Positions 7,780-15,375 of a DNA stretch of 64,000 bases are shown piece by piece. The notes beneath the pieces were generated by a model. It had not been told where the DNA came from and searched no databases. It worked only from the letters and a program-made list of their open reading frames with translations. The DNA lies in the NCBI RefSeq assembly GCF_019457515.1, contig NZ_CP080421.1, forward strand, positions 3,906,001 through 3,970,000. Reading direction: 5' to 3'. This stretch comes from Shewanella mesophila. Its GTDB lineage: Bacteria; Pseudomonadota; Gammaproteobacteria; Enterobacterales; Shewanellaceae. Positions within the stretch are counted from its first letter, which is position 1, and each line of letters begins with the position of its first letter. Position numbers and translations under genes: made by a program.

Positions 7780-9855
7780 GTGGATAGACTCGATCTTATG
7801 GCTGTAACTGAGTTAAAAGGCGTGGCGACCAAAATGGCGCAGCGGCTAGAAAAGCTCGGCATAAAAACAGTCCAAGACCTATTGTTTCATCTACCGCTAC
7901 GCTACGAAGATCGTACTCAAATATACCCGATAGCTGCACTTTATCCTGGCAGCTATGGCACCATCGAAGCCACGATTCAATCATCACAAATTATTCAGGG
8001 TCGTAAGCGCATGCTCACCTGCACGGTGAGAGATGAAACCGGCATGGTGACACTGCGCTTCTTTAATTTCTCGGTTGCACAGCGCAATGGCTTACAAAAC
8101 GGTGCCACGATCCGCGCCTATGGTGAGATACGTCGCGGCAAACATCATCCAGAAATTATTCATCCAGAGTACAAGGTTATCCACTCTGATAGCGACCTGA
8201 ACTTGAGTGAGACTTTAACGCCAATTTATCCCACGACAGAGGGGCTAAAACAGGCCAGTTGGATCAAACTTACCGAACAAGCACTAGCATTACTCGCCCA
8301 TGGTGGACTAAAAGAGTTATTACCACCTCAGCTGCAGCCAAATCAGATGTCGCTGATCGACGCGCTACAACTATTGCACCGCCCCCCGATCGGCGTAGCC
8401 CTCTATGAACTAGAACAAGGCACTCATCCTGCGCAGCAAAGATTGATCCAAGAGGAGCTACTAGCCCATAACCTCAGCATGTTAAAACTGAGACAGCGCA
8501 GCAATCATGACGCCGCAGTATCAATGACAGCGACTGGTCAGCTACTCACCCCATTTCTCGCATCACTACCCTTTAAACCTACTGGAGCACAGCAGCGAGT
8601 CGTTGCCGATATCACCGCCGATTTAGCGTTAAGCCATCCTATGATGCGTTTAGTACAAGGCGATGTGGGTTCAGGCAAAACACTCGTGGCTGCCCTAGCC
8701 GCACTGCAAGCCATAGAGAGTGGCTACCAAGTTGCTATGATGGCGCCAACAGAACTGCTAGCAGAGCAACATGCTACAAACTTCGCCGCTTGGTTTGAAC
8801 CTCTTGGCTTAACCGTTGGCTGGTTAGCAGGCAAACTCAAGGGCAAGGCACGCAGTCAATCATTAGCACAGATAAAAAGCGGTGAAGCCCACATCGTTAT
8901 TGGCACCCATGCGATTTTCCAGGAACAAGTGGAATTTAATAAACTGGCGCTAATTATTATCGATGAACAACACAGATTTGGGGTCCATCAACGATTAGGT
9001 CTACGAGAAAAGGGGATTAGCCAAGGCTTTCATCCTCATCAATTGATCATGACGGCAACCCCGATCCCCCGCACCTTAGCGATGACAGCCTATGCCGATC
9101 TCGATACCTCCATTATCGATGAGCTGCCACCGGGACGAACGCCAGTGACTACGGTCGCCGTATCTGACGGTCGCCGCTGCGAAGTAATTGATCGCGTACG
9201 CCAAGCCGCTCTGCATGACAATAGGCAAGCTTACTGGGTCTGTACTCTCATCGAAGAATCTGAGGTATTAGAGTGCCAAGCCGCCGAAGATACCGCCGAA
9301 GAGCTCAAACAGCAGTTACCTGAATTATCCATTGGCTTAGTGCACGGACGAATGAAGCCCGCAGAGAAACAAGCCATTATGGCTGACTTCAAAGCAGGGA
9401 ATATTCATCTATTAGTGGCAACGACGGTGATTGAAGTGGGTGTCGATGTACCCAATGCGAGCCTGATGATTATCGAGAACCCCGAGCGACTGGGCTTGGC
9501 ACAGTTACATCAGCTCAGAGGGCGAGTCGGTCGTGGAGCCATTGCCAGCCACTGCGTGCTCATGTACAAAGCGCCGCTATCCCATACCGCAACAAAACGC
9601 CTTGGGGTATTACGCGACAGTAACGATGGATTTGTGATTGCGCAAAAAGATTTAGAGATCAGGGGACCAGGTGAAGTATTAGGCACCAAACAAACGGGCA
9701 TTGCGGAGATGAAAATCGCCGATCTTATTCGTGACCAAGCACTTATTCCCCATATTCAAAAGCTGGCTCAGCACGTTATGCAGCAGGTGCCCGATAATGT
9801 CGATGCCATCATAATGCGCTGGCTAGGCGAGCGGCAACAATATGTTCAGGCCTGA
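7780..9855 (+). CDS. recG: ATP-dependent DNA helicase RecG
   Basis: RecG remodels stalled replication forks and branch-migrates Holliday junctions. The 691 residues fit the family. The N-terminal wedge/OB region starts with ELKGVATKMAQRLEKLGI and LLFHLPLRYEDRT. Helicase motifs follow: Walker A GDVGSGKT, motif Ia MAPTELLAEQH, DEQH box IIIDEQHRFG, motif III MTATPIPRTL, motif V TTVIEVGVDVPNA and motif VI QLRGRVGRG. The GTG at 7780 is chosen because it restores the expected N-terminal length. In many gammaproteobacteria recG directly follows trmH; here 5.8 kb separates them. Confidence 0.95.
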   Translation: MDRLDLMAVTELKGVATKMAQRLEKLGIKTVQDLLFHLPLRYEDRTQIYPIAALYPGSYGTIEATIQSSQIIQGRKRMLTCTVRDETGMVTLRFFNFSVAQRNGLQNGATIRAYGEIRRGKHHPEIIHPEYKVIHSDSDLNLSETLTPIYPTTEGLKQASWIKLTEQALALLAHGGLKELLPPQLQPNQMSLIDALQLLHRPPIGVALYELEQGTHPAQQRLIQEELLAHNLSMLKLRQRSNHDAAVSMTATGQLLTPFLASLPFKPTGAQQRVVADITADLALSHPMMRLVQGDVGSGKTLVAALAALQAIESGYQVAMMAPTELLAEQHATNFAAWFEPLGLTVGWLAGKLKGKARSQSLAQIKSGEAHIVIGTHAIFQEQVEFNKLALIIIDEQHRFGVHQRLGLREKGISQGFHPHQLIMTATPIPRTLAMTAYADLDTSIIDELPPGRTPVTTVAVSDGRRCEVIDRVRQAALHDNRQAYWVCTLIEESEVLECQAAEDTAEELKQQLPELSIGLVHGRMKPAEKQAIMADFKAGNIHLLVATTVIEVGVDVPNASLMIIENPERLGLAQLHQLRGRVGRGAIASHCVLMYKAPLSHTATKRLGVLRDSNDGFVIAQKDLEIRGPGEVLGTKQTGIAEMKIADLIRDQALIPHIQKLAQHVMQQVPDNVDAIIMRWLGERQQYVQA

Positions 9856-10000
9856 TCTTTGACAGCGTAAGCTCTCATATCAGGTTAATTATTTTTTATT
9901 TCAACCAACTTCACTAGACAAGTCGAGTTAATTTTGCAGAATGGAGGAAGGCCATTAAGGGTACGCTCCTTACACACCAGCTATTTTTCAAGGAACTTTC

Positions 10001-10867
10001 ATGCAAGTCAGTCAAGAAGATAGAATCGCACCCCAAGAAAAACGTGGTGGCGCTAGTGCATTAACAATTGCCGTTGCCGTTATCTTGCTGATGGTCGCTG
10101 GCGGTACCTATTATCTACTAGATGGCGAAGATAAACAGCCAGAGCCAGAAGTTGCCCCCCCAGTTACGCTGCCTGAAATCATCCCAGAAGAACCATTAGC
10201 CACGGACGCTAACATACCTGAGCCTGAAGCGATTGCAGAACCTCAGCCCCCTGAACCGACAGAGGTGGTGAAGCCAGAACTAGAAGTACTCCCCGCTTTG
10301 GCAGACAGTGATGAATATGTCAAAGAGAAGACTCTAGAAGTCGCTAATGGAATGAAAATAGATCCTATATTGGTCGAGAAGGATATCGTGCGTCATTTCG
10401 TGGTCTTCGTCGACAACCTCGCCCAAGGTGAATTGGCTCGCAAAGTGAGTCCCCTTAAAGCACCTAACAGTCAATTTACCGTATCGGATGTCACCAATAA
10501 GACCTATCTTAATCCTGATAGCTACCATAGATACGACCTGTATGCGGACTTTGTTAGCAATTTAGATGAGCAACAACTAGTAATCACTTATCAGCAATTA
10601 ACCCCACTTATGGGCGAAGCGTTCGATGAACTCGGTTATGGCGATATGAGCTTCAATGACCGCGTCATTGAAGCCATCGATGTAATGCTTGCCGCACCGA
10701 TAATCGAACAGGCCATCGAACTCAGTAGCGTCAGTGTTAACTATAAGTTTGTCGATCCCGAGCTTGAAACCCTGCCTAATGCACAAAAACTCATGATCCG
10801 CATGGGACCAGAAAACAGCAAGAAAGTTAAGGCTGCTCTGCGTAAGTTAAAAAAGCAACTTAAGTGA
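10001..10867 (+). CDS. DUF3014 membrane-anchored protein
   Basis: A 288-residue protein with one N-terminal transmembrane helix (ALTIAVAVILLMVAGGTYYLL, about residues 20-40; 20 of these are hydrophobic) after a short cytoplasmic tail. A Pro/Glu-rich linker (residues 45-95) leads to a periplasmic DUF3014-type domain. That domain carries FVVFVDNLAQGELARK, YHRYDLYADFV and a late VDPELETLPNAQKLMIRMGP segment. Function is unknown. It is monocistronic, between recG and the APE operon, with its own terminator. Confidence 0.8.
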   Translation: MQVSQEDRIAPQEKRGGASALTIAVAVILLMVAGGTYYLLDGEDKQPEPEVAPPVTLPEIIPEEPLATDANIPEPEAIAEPQPPEPTEVVKPELEVLPALADSDEYVKEKTLEVANGMKIDPILVEKDIVRHFVVFVDNLAQGELARKVSPLKAPNSQFTVSDVTNKTYLNPDSYHRYDLYADFVSNLDEQQLVITYQQLTPLMGEAFDELGYGDMSFNDRVIEAIDVMLAAPIIEQAIELSSVSVNYKFVDPELETLPNAQKLMIRMGPENSKKVKAALRKLKKQLK

Positions 10868-10881
10868 GTCCAACACCACCC

Positions 10882-10910
10882 AAACCGCCGACTAGGGCGG
10901 TTTTTCGTTT
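10882..10910 (+). terminator. Rho-independent terminator after the DUF3014 gene
   Basis: AAACCGCC / GGCGGTTT arms (10882-10889, 10896-10903) with a six-base loop, followed by TT-CG-TTTT. Confidence 0.85.
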
Positions 10911-10911
10911 T

Positions 10912-10978
10912 ATGTTGCGATAATTGCAACATCTGAACAGCTCAAAGAGTGCTTTCCTTCCACACTTAGGTGTACAAT
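10912..10978 (+). promoter_or_regulatory. Candidate promoter/operator of the aryl polyene operon
   Basis: A perfect inverted repeat ATGTTGC-N7-GCAACAT (10912-10932) lies just after the preceding terminator. Downstream, TACAAT at 10973-10978 could be a -10 element, with only a poor -35 (TGCTTT) 17 bases before it. A second small inverted repeat, CCCGTT-N10-AACGGG, follows near 10987-11008. A weak -35 next to a palindrome suggests activator control. This is inference. Confidence 0.35.
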
Positions 10979-11061
10979 ACCGGCCCCGTTTACCATCATT
11001 AACGGGTTCAACCTAATTGTTATGGAAAACGACAGTTTAAACTGTATGTAGAGGCAAAGTA

Positions 11062-11799
11062 GTGCAGTTAATCTTTGGCATTCAATCTTCGGGCGCCTGG
11101 TCGCCACGCTATCAAAAACTCTCAGATTGGCAACAATGGCCCAATAAGCTTATTGATGGTCAAGATAGCCTAGTTTTGGCACCGAAACTTCCTCAAGTAC
11201 CAGCAATGCAGCGCCGCCGCTATAGTAAATTGACCAAGATGTTGCTCGAAGTCGCTTTCCAATGCGATGCCCCGGCAAATTGCCGTACTATTTTCGCTTC
11301 GCGCCATGGTGAGCTCAATCGTACCGTCGACCTATTGCAAGATATCGTGCGTGAACAACCTATATCGCCTATTGGTTTTAGTCAGTCAGTGCATAATACC
11401 GCCAGTGGTATCTTCAGCATCCTGACAAATAACTGTTCACCGTCGACATCGATCGCAGCGGGAGAAACCACATTAGCACAGGCACTCATCGAAGCTTATG
11501 GTCAACTCAGTGAACACGACAGCGACCTGCTATTAGTATTTGGCGATGAACCCGTAGCTGATATTTACAAAGAGTTTACCAATGAGCCCGAGCTGCCAAT
11601 CGCCCTTGCCCTGCTGCTATCGCTGCCCAAGCAAGAGCAAAACCTTGAGCTGACACTAAGCCTAGAAACACAGCCAACGGCTGAGCAGCTCGATGCGCTT
11701 CAGACCATCAGCTACGGACAGCTATTATGCGCCATTGCCAGTAAGCAAAACCTTTGCGGCAAACTAAGTCAATTTGTCTGGAACATCGCCCATGGCTAA
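11062..11799 (+). CDS. Beta-ketoacyl synthase-like chain length factor of the APE cluster
   Basis: A 245-residue protein resembling the N-terminal half of a ketosynthase (Ketoacyl-synt_2 type). It corresponds to the chain-length-factor-like subunit (ApeC) of aryl polyene clusters. ApeC-type partners pair with the ApeO ketosynthase and are not catalytic. The sequence fits this: where a ketosynthase has TACSSG, this protein has HNTASGIFSIL, with no cysteine. It starts with GTG behind GAGGCAAAG. It is the first gene of the operon and overlaps the next gene by eight bases. Confidence 0.8.
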   Translation: MQLIFGIQSSGAWSPRYQKLSDWQQWPNKLIDGQDSLVLAPKLPQVPAMQRRRYSKLTKMLLEVAFQCDAPANCRTIFASRHGELNRTVDLLQDIVREQPISPIGFSQSVHNTASGIFSILTNNCSPSTSIAAGETTLAQALIEAYGQLSEHDSDLLLVFGDEPVADIYKEFTNEPELPIALALLLSLPKQEQNLELTLSLETQPTAEQLDALQTISYGQLLCAIASKQNLCGKLSQFVWNIAHG

Positions 11800-12613
11800 G
11801 ACTATCGAGGCAAAACGTTTAACGGGAATAGCCTATATTCCTCGTTGGCTCGGCGGCGTAAGCTGTTACATCGTCTTTGGGCTTGGCGGCTTACTAAGCT
11901 CGCTCACCCTATTGCCCCTGCTTAGGCTATGGCCAGGAACGCCACAACAGAAAACCACCAGAGTACAACGAGCCGTACATCGCATGTTTCGTGGTTTTGT
12001 TGGCATGCTTACTTGGGCGGGTGTGATACGAGTGAGTACTCAACACTTAGAAAGATTAGCTGAAGCACAGGGAAAGGTGATTATTGCCAATCATCCCACC
12101 TTGGTCGATGTTGTGGTTTTAATCAGCCTAATGCCCAATGTCGGCTGTATCGTCAAACAGGGGTTATGGCGCAACCCTTTTATGCGTGGAGTCGTCTCAT
12201 CTGCAGGCTATATACCTAACCGCGGTGCAGATCTGTTATTAAGCGACTGCAAAGGCGTATTAGCACAGGGAACCAACCTGATCATTTTTCCTGAAGGCAC
12301 GCGTACCCATATTAGTGCTGTAATCAATGAATTCGCCCGCGGCGCTGCCAATATCGCACTGCGGACCAAGACAGACCTTATTCCGGTCGTACTGCGGACT
12401 ACTGCCGTAGGATTGACCAAACAACAACCTTGGTATGAGATCCCTCGTCAAACCATCGGCATGAATGTCGAAGTAGGCGAAACTATTGAACATATCAGGT
12501 ATTATGCTCAATCGGGTGGAGATGCCAAAATGGCTCGCCAGCTGACTCGAGATCTTGAAAATTATTATAAACAACAACTTGATACTAATTATGAGCTTAC
12601 AAAACGAAATTAA
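11792..12613 (+). CDS. Lysophospholipid acyltransferase family protein (ApeD-like)
   Basis: Membrane-associated acyltransferase of the PlsC/LPLAT family, predicted to move an acyl group from an acyl-ACP onto a lipid or sugar acceptor. It has an N-terminal hydrophobic segment (residues 20-45), the catalytic HX4D motif in IIANHPTLVDVVVL and the acceptor-binding motif IIFPEGTRTH. The ATG at 11792 (MAKTIEAKRL) overlaps the stop of the previous gene, which indicates coupled translation. The predicted product has 273 residues. The substrate in an APE operon is presumably the polyene or its lipid anchor. Confidence 0.85.
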   Translation: MAKTIEAKRLTGIAYIPRWLGGVSCYIVFGLGGLLSSLTLLPLLRLWPGTPQQKTTRVQRAVHRMFRGFVGMLTWAGVIRVSTQHLERLAEAQGKVIIANHPTLVDVVVLISLMPNVGCIVKQGLWRNPFMRGVVSSAGYIPNRGADLLLSDCKGVLAQGTNLIIFPEGTRTHISAVINEFARGAANIALRTKTDLIPVVLRTTAVGLTKQQPWYEIPRQTIGMNVEVGETIEHIRYYAQSGGDAKMARQLTRDLENYYKQQLDTNYELTKRN

Positions 12614-12845
12614 ACAACTGATCATTGATTGCTTAGATCTTGAAGATGTTAGCATTGACGATATTGAAACTGATGCACCACTATTTGGCGAAGGCTTGGG
12701 CTTAGACTCGATTGATGCACTCGAACTGGGCTTAGCGATTAAGAAGCAGTTTGATGTCAAGATTGAAGCAAACTCCGAGGCGACCAAAGCACACTTTTAC
12801 AGTGTGACAAGCCTTGCTAGTTTCATCGAATCCCAGCGAGTTTAG
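12591..12845 (+). CDS. Acyl carrier protein (first of two, APE cluster)
   Basis: An 84-residue acidic carrier protein. The phosphopantetheine attachment serine lies in GLGLDSIDALELGLAI. The ATG at 12591 (MSLQNEIKQLI) is chosen because upstream in-frame starts lie deep inside the acyltransferase gene and encode an atypical leader; even so the genes overlap by 23 bases. APE pathways use two ACPs to carry the starter and growing chain, and this one precedes its partner by eight bases. Confidence 0.92.
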   Translation: MSLQNEIKQLIIDCLDLEDVSIDDIETDAPLFGEGLGLDSIDALELGLAIKKQFDVKIEANSEATKAHFYSVTSLASFIESQRV

Positions 12846-12853
12846 GAGCCAAG

Positions 12854-13102
12854 ATGCAAAATCGTGAACAGATCCTAGCAATGCTAACCAAGATATTGGT
12901 AGATGAATTTGAAATCGACGCCGACGATATCACCCTAGAAGCTTCGTTATATGAAGAGCTAGACCTAGACAGCATCGATGCTGTCGACCTAGTGATTAAA
13001 TTGCAGCAGTTAACTGGCAAGAAAATTCAACCCGATGAGTTTAAAGCAGTACGCACGGTCGATGACGTCGTCTCCGCTATCGAAGGGCTAGTTAAACAGT
13101 AA
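12854..13102 (+). CDS. Acyl carrier protein (second, APE cluster)
   Basis: An 82-residue acyl carrier protein. The modified serine lies in EELDLDSIDAVDLVIKL, a near-canonical DSID site. It starts with ATG behind AGGAG and ends in a one-base overlap with the next gene. The two ACPs differ clearly in sequence, so they are not a recent duplication and probably have separate partners in the assembly line. Confidence 0.93.
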   Translation: MQNREQILAMLTKILVDEFEIDADDITLEASLYEELDLDSIDAVDLVIKLQQLTGKKIQPDEFKAVRTVDDVVSAIEGLVKQ

Positions 13103-13650
13103 TGCGTGTGGTGTTGCAACTGGTTACTGGCATCCTGTTATTGGGATATCCGGTGGCCGTCTATTTCGGCTTAAACTATTTGCCACCAGGGGTTATCGCG
13201 CTGGTTTTATGCCTAATACTCTTGCTTCGACTTGCTATGCTAAAGAAGCAAGTCAAATCGATGGCAATACCCGTTTTAGTCGGCATAGGGCTCACTGCTG
13301 GTAGCTTTATCGCCAAGCGTAACGATTGGTTACTCTATTACCCAGTCGTGATCAATCTGAGTATGTTAGCCTTGTTTGGTTATTCACTTAAACGTGGGCC
13401 TAGCATGATTGAACGTCTCGCTCGGTTTAAAGAGCCTGATCTCCCAAATGACGCTATTCCCTATTTACATAGGGTCACGCAAATTTGGTGTGGGCTGTTT
13501 ATATTAAACGGCACTGTTGCCTACTACACGGCAAGCTACGCCAGTTTAGAGATCTGGACATTATATAACGGCTTCATCGCATATCTGCTTATCGGATTAT
13601 TGCTCGGTGGAGAGTGGCTATATCGAACATTGTGGTTAAAAAAGTCATGA
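13102..13650 (+). CDS. COG4648-type membrane protein of the APE cluster
   Basis: A 182-residue integral membrane protein with about five hydrophobic helices, including LVTGILLLGYPVAVYFGLNY, VIALVLCLILLLRLA and LLYYPVVINLSMLALFGYSL. A soluble loop (GPSMIERLARFKEPDLP) lies before the last two helices. Proteins of this type (ApeG position) occur in aryl polyene operons between the ACPs and the acyl ligase. No enzyme motif is visible and the function is unknown. It overlaps both neighbours by one to four bases. Confidence 0.75.
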   Translation: MRVVLQLVTGILLLGYPVAVYFGLNYLPPGVIALVLCLILLLRLAMLKKQVKSMAIPVLVGIGLTAGSFIAKRNDWLLYYPVVINLSMLALFGYSLKRGPSMIERLARFKEPDLPNDAIPYLHRVTQIWCGLFILNGTVAYYTASYASLEIWTLYNGFIAYLLIGLLLGGEWLYRTLWLKKS

Positions 13651-15011
13651 CAGAGTTACTTAAAACTTGGCTGTCTCAGGGCCCATCGAGCCAGCAACTT
13701 ATCAGCTTCAATCATCATGATATCGTCATTGGTAGTGCCTTTACCGGGCAAGTGGCAGCCTTACATCAAACGTTAAGCGAACATAAAGCCACCCGCTGGC
13801 TACTCGCCTGCGATAGCAGCGACCTGTTTGCAGCAGGGCTATGCGCTGGCTTGTTAGCCGGTAAACAACTGATTTTACCTAGTAACACTCAAGCGGGTAC
13901 CTTAAGCGAACTGACCCATGAGTTTGATGGAATACTGTCTGACACTTGTCTATGCGAAGGTAAAGTGTTTCTACCGCTTAAAAAGGAGCTGTATTTAAAT
14001 GATGCAGCTTGGCCTCACGGCGAAAAACTGGGTGAACTGATACTCTTTACCTCGGGAAGCAGCGGCCAGCCTAAGGCGATCACTAAAACCATAGATCAGC
14101 TTGATGCCGAGGTGAGTGTACTCGAACAGACCTTCGCTGCACATCTGCCACAATGCAGTGTTATTTCAACGGTTTCACACCAGCATATCTATGGTTTACT
14201 GTTTAAGATCCTCTGGCCATTAGCCGCTAGTCGCCCCTTCTTGAGCGATCAGGTTGAATACCCAGAAACCCTGACCTATTACACAAATTTGTTCCCTAAT
14301 TTATGCCTAATCAGCAGTCCAGCTCAACTGTCTAGACTTCCTGAAGCCTTAGAGAACCAGCCTCAATATCGTTCGCCAAGTCTGGTTTTTAGCTCTGGCG
14401 GACCATTAAGTCAGCAGGCCGCGATCGACATAGCGCACTGCTATGGCAAACCGCCGATTGAAGTCTTTGGTAGTACAGAAACCGGTGGTATAGCTTACCG
14501 TCGCCAGAGTCGTGATAATCAACCTTGGCGTGCCTTTAACTCTCATCAAATTGCACAAGATGAACACGACGGGGCTTTACTGCTTAAATCACCCTATTTG
14601 GACAGTGCCGACTGGCTAAGATGCGATGATAAAATAAGTATCACGGATACAGGGGAATTTGTGCTGCAGGGTAGGCTCGACCGTATCGTTAAGATCGAAG
14701 AGAAACGTATCTGCCTAGTACAGATGGAAGCCTTGTTAGAGAGTCATCCATTGGTATCTAAAGCTGCACTGTTAGTGCTAGAGCAACCAAGAGTTCAACT
14801 CGGCGCAGCCATAGTGTTATCAAAGCAGGGCCGACAGCTACTCGCAGATGAAGGTAAGCTCGCCGTCAACAACCGATTAAAAGCGCATCTACTAACCCAA
14901 TTTGAGCGTGTGACGCTACCAAGACGCTGGCGCTACCCAGAGACGCTCACACTCAATACCCAAGGCAAACTTTTACATCAGGAGCTCAAAGAGCTATTTA
15001 GTCATGATTAA
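13647..15011 (+). CDS. AMP-dependent acyl ligase (starter-unit activation, ApeH-like)
   Basis: ANL-superfamily adenylating enzyme, predicted to activate an aryl carboxylic acid as an acyl-AMP and load it onto an ACP. The P-loop is ELILFTSGSSGQPKAITKT near residue 125, the A5 motif EVFGSTETGGIAYR near residue 278, and the hinge GRLDRIVKIEEKR near residue 350. The 454 residues are short for a CoA ligase, which fits ACP loading. The ATG at 13647 overlaps the previous stop (ATGA) and is preferred over an upstream in-frame start at 13614. Confidence 0.85.
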   Translation: MTELLKTWLSQGPSSQQLISFNHHDIVIGSAFTGQVAALHQTLSEHKATRWLLACDSSDLFAAGLCAGLLAGKQLILPSNTQAGTLSELTHEFDGILSDTCLCEGKVFLPLKKELYLNDAAWPHGEKLGELILFTSGSSGQPKAITKTIDQLDAEVSVLEQTFAAHLPQCSVISTVSHQHIYGLLFKILWPLAASRPFLSDQVEYPETLTYYTNLFPNLCLISSPAQLSRLPEALENQPQYRSPSLVFSSGGPLSQQAAIDIAHCYGKPPIEVFGSTETGGIAYRRQSRDNQPWRAFNSHQIAQDEHDGALLLKSPYLDSADWLRCDDKISITDTGEFVLQGRLDRIVKIEEKRICLVQMEALLESHPLVSKAALLVLEQPRVQLGAAIVLSKQGRQLLADEGKLAVNNRLKAHLLTQFERVTLPRRWRYPETLTLNTQGKLLHQELKELFSHD

Positions 15012-15375
15012 CTCTAGTTTACCGCCAATCATAGCCAAAACAGTGATGGATGATGGCGTCGAATGGCTGCTCTCTATTACGGCAGATCTACCCTATTTTG
15101 AAGGGCATTTTCCTCAGCAGGCAGTACTACCTGGCGTTACCCAGTTAGATTGGGCGACTCAACTGGGGGCATTAGAGTTTGGCTACGCTGCAGAAGTAGA
15201 GAGTCTTGAAGTATTAAAGTTTCAGCAGCTTATTTTGCCTGGAACCCAAGTCTTCCTAAAAATCAGCCATAACGCGGGCAAACATAAGCTCAACTTCGCC
15301 TATTATGATGGTGACAAACGCTTCGGTTCTGGCCGCATCGCCCTTAGTGGTCGTAAATTCGAGGGTGCTAACTAA
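15004..15375 (+). CDS. FabZ-like 3-hydroxyacyl-ACP dehydratase subunit (ApeI-like)
   Basis: A 123-residue hotdog-fold protein predicted to dehydrate 3-hydroxyacyl-ACP during polyene elongation. The FabZ-type motif with the catalytic His is seen in YFEGHFPQQAVLPGVTQLDW. APE dehydratases act as an ApeI:ApeP heterodimer, and the partner is encoded at 25317-25823. It overlaps the ligase by eight bases and the next gene by one base. Confidence 0.85.
   Translation: MINSSLPPIIAKTVMDDGVEWLLSITADLPYFEGHFPQQAVLPGVTQLDWATQLGALEFGYAAEVESLEVLKFQQLILPGTQVFLKISHNAGKHKLNFAYYDGDKRFGSGRIALSGRKFEGAN

Noticed and set aside
12260..12787. 175-residue minus-strand ORF opposite the acyltransferase and ACP genes
   Set aside because: It runs antisense across two clear genes with overlapping starts, and its low-complexity Ser/Ile-rich sequence shows no motif.
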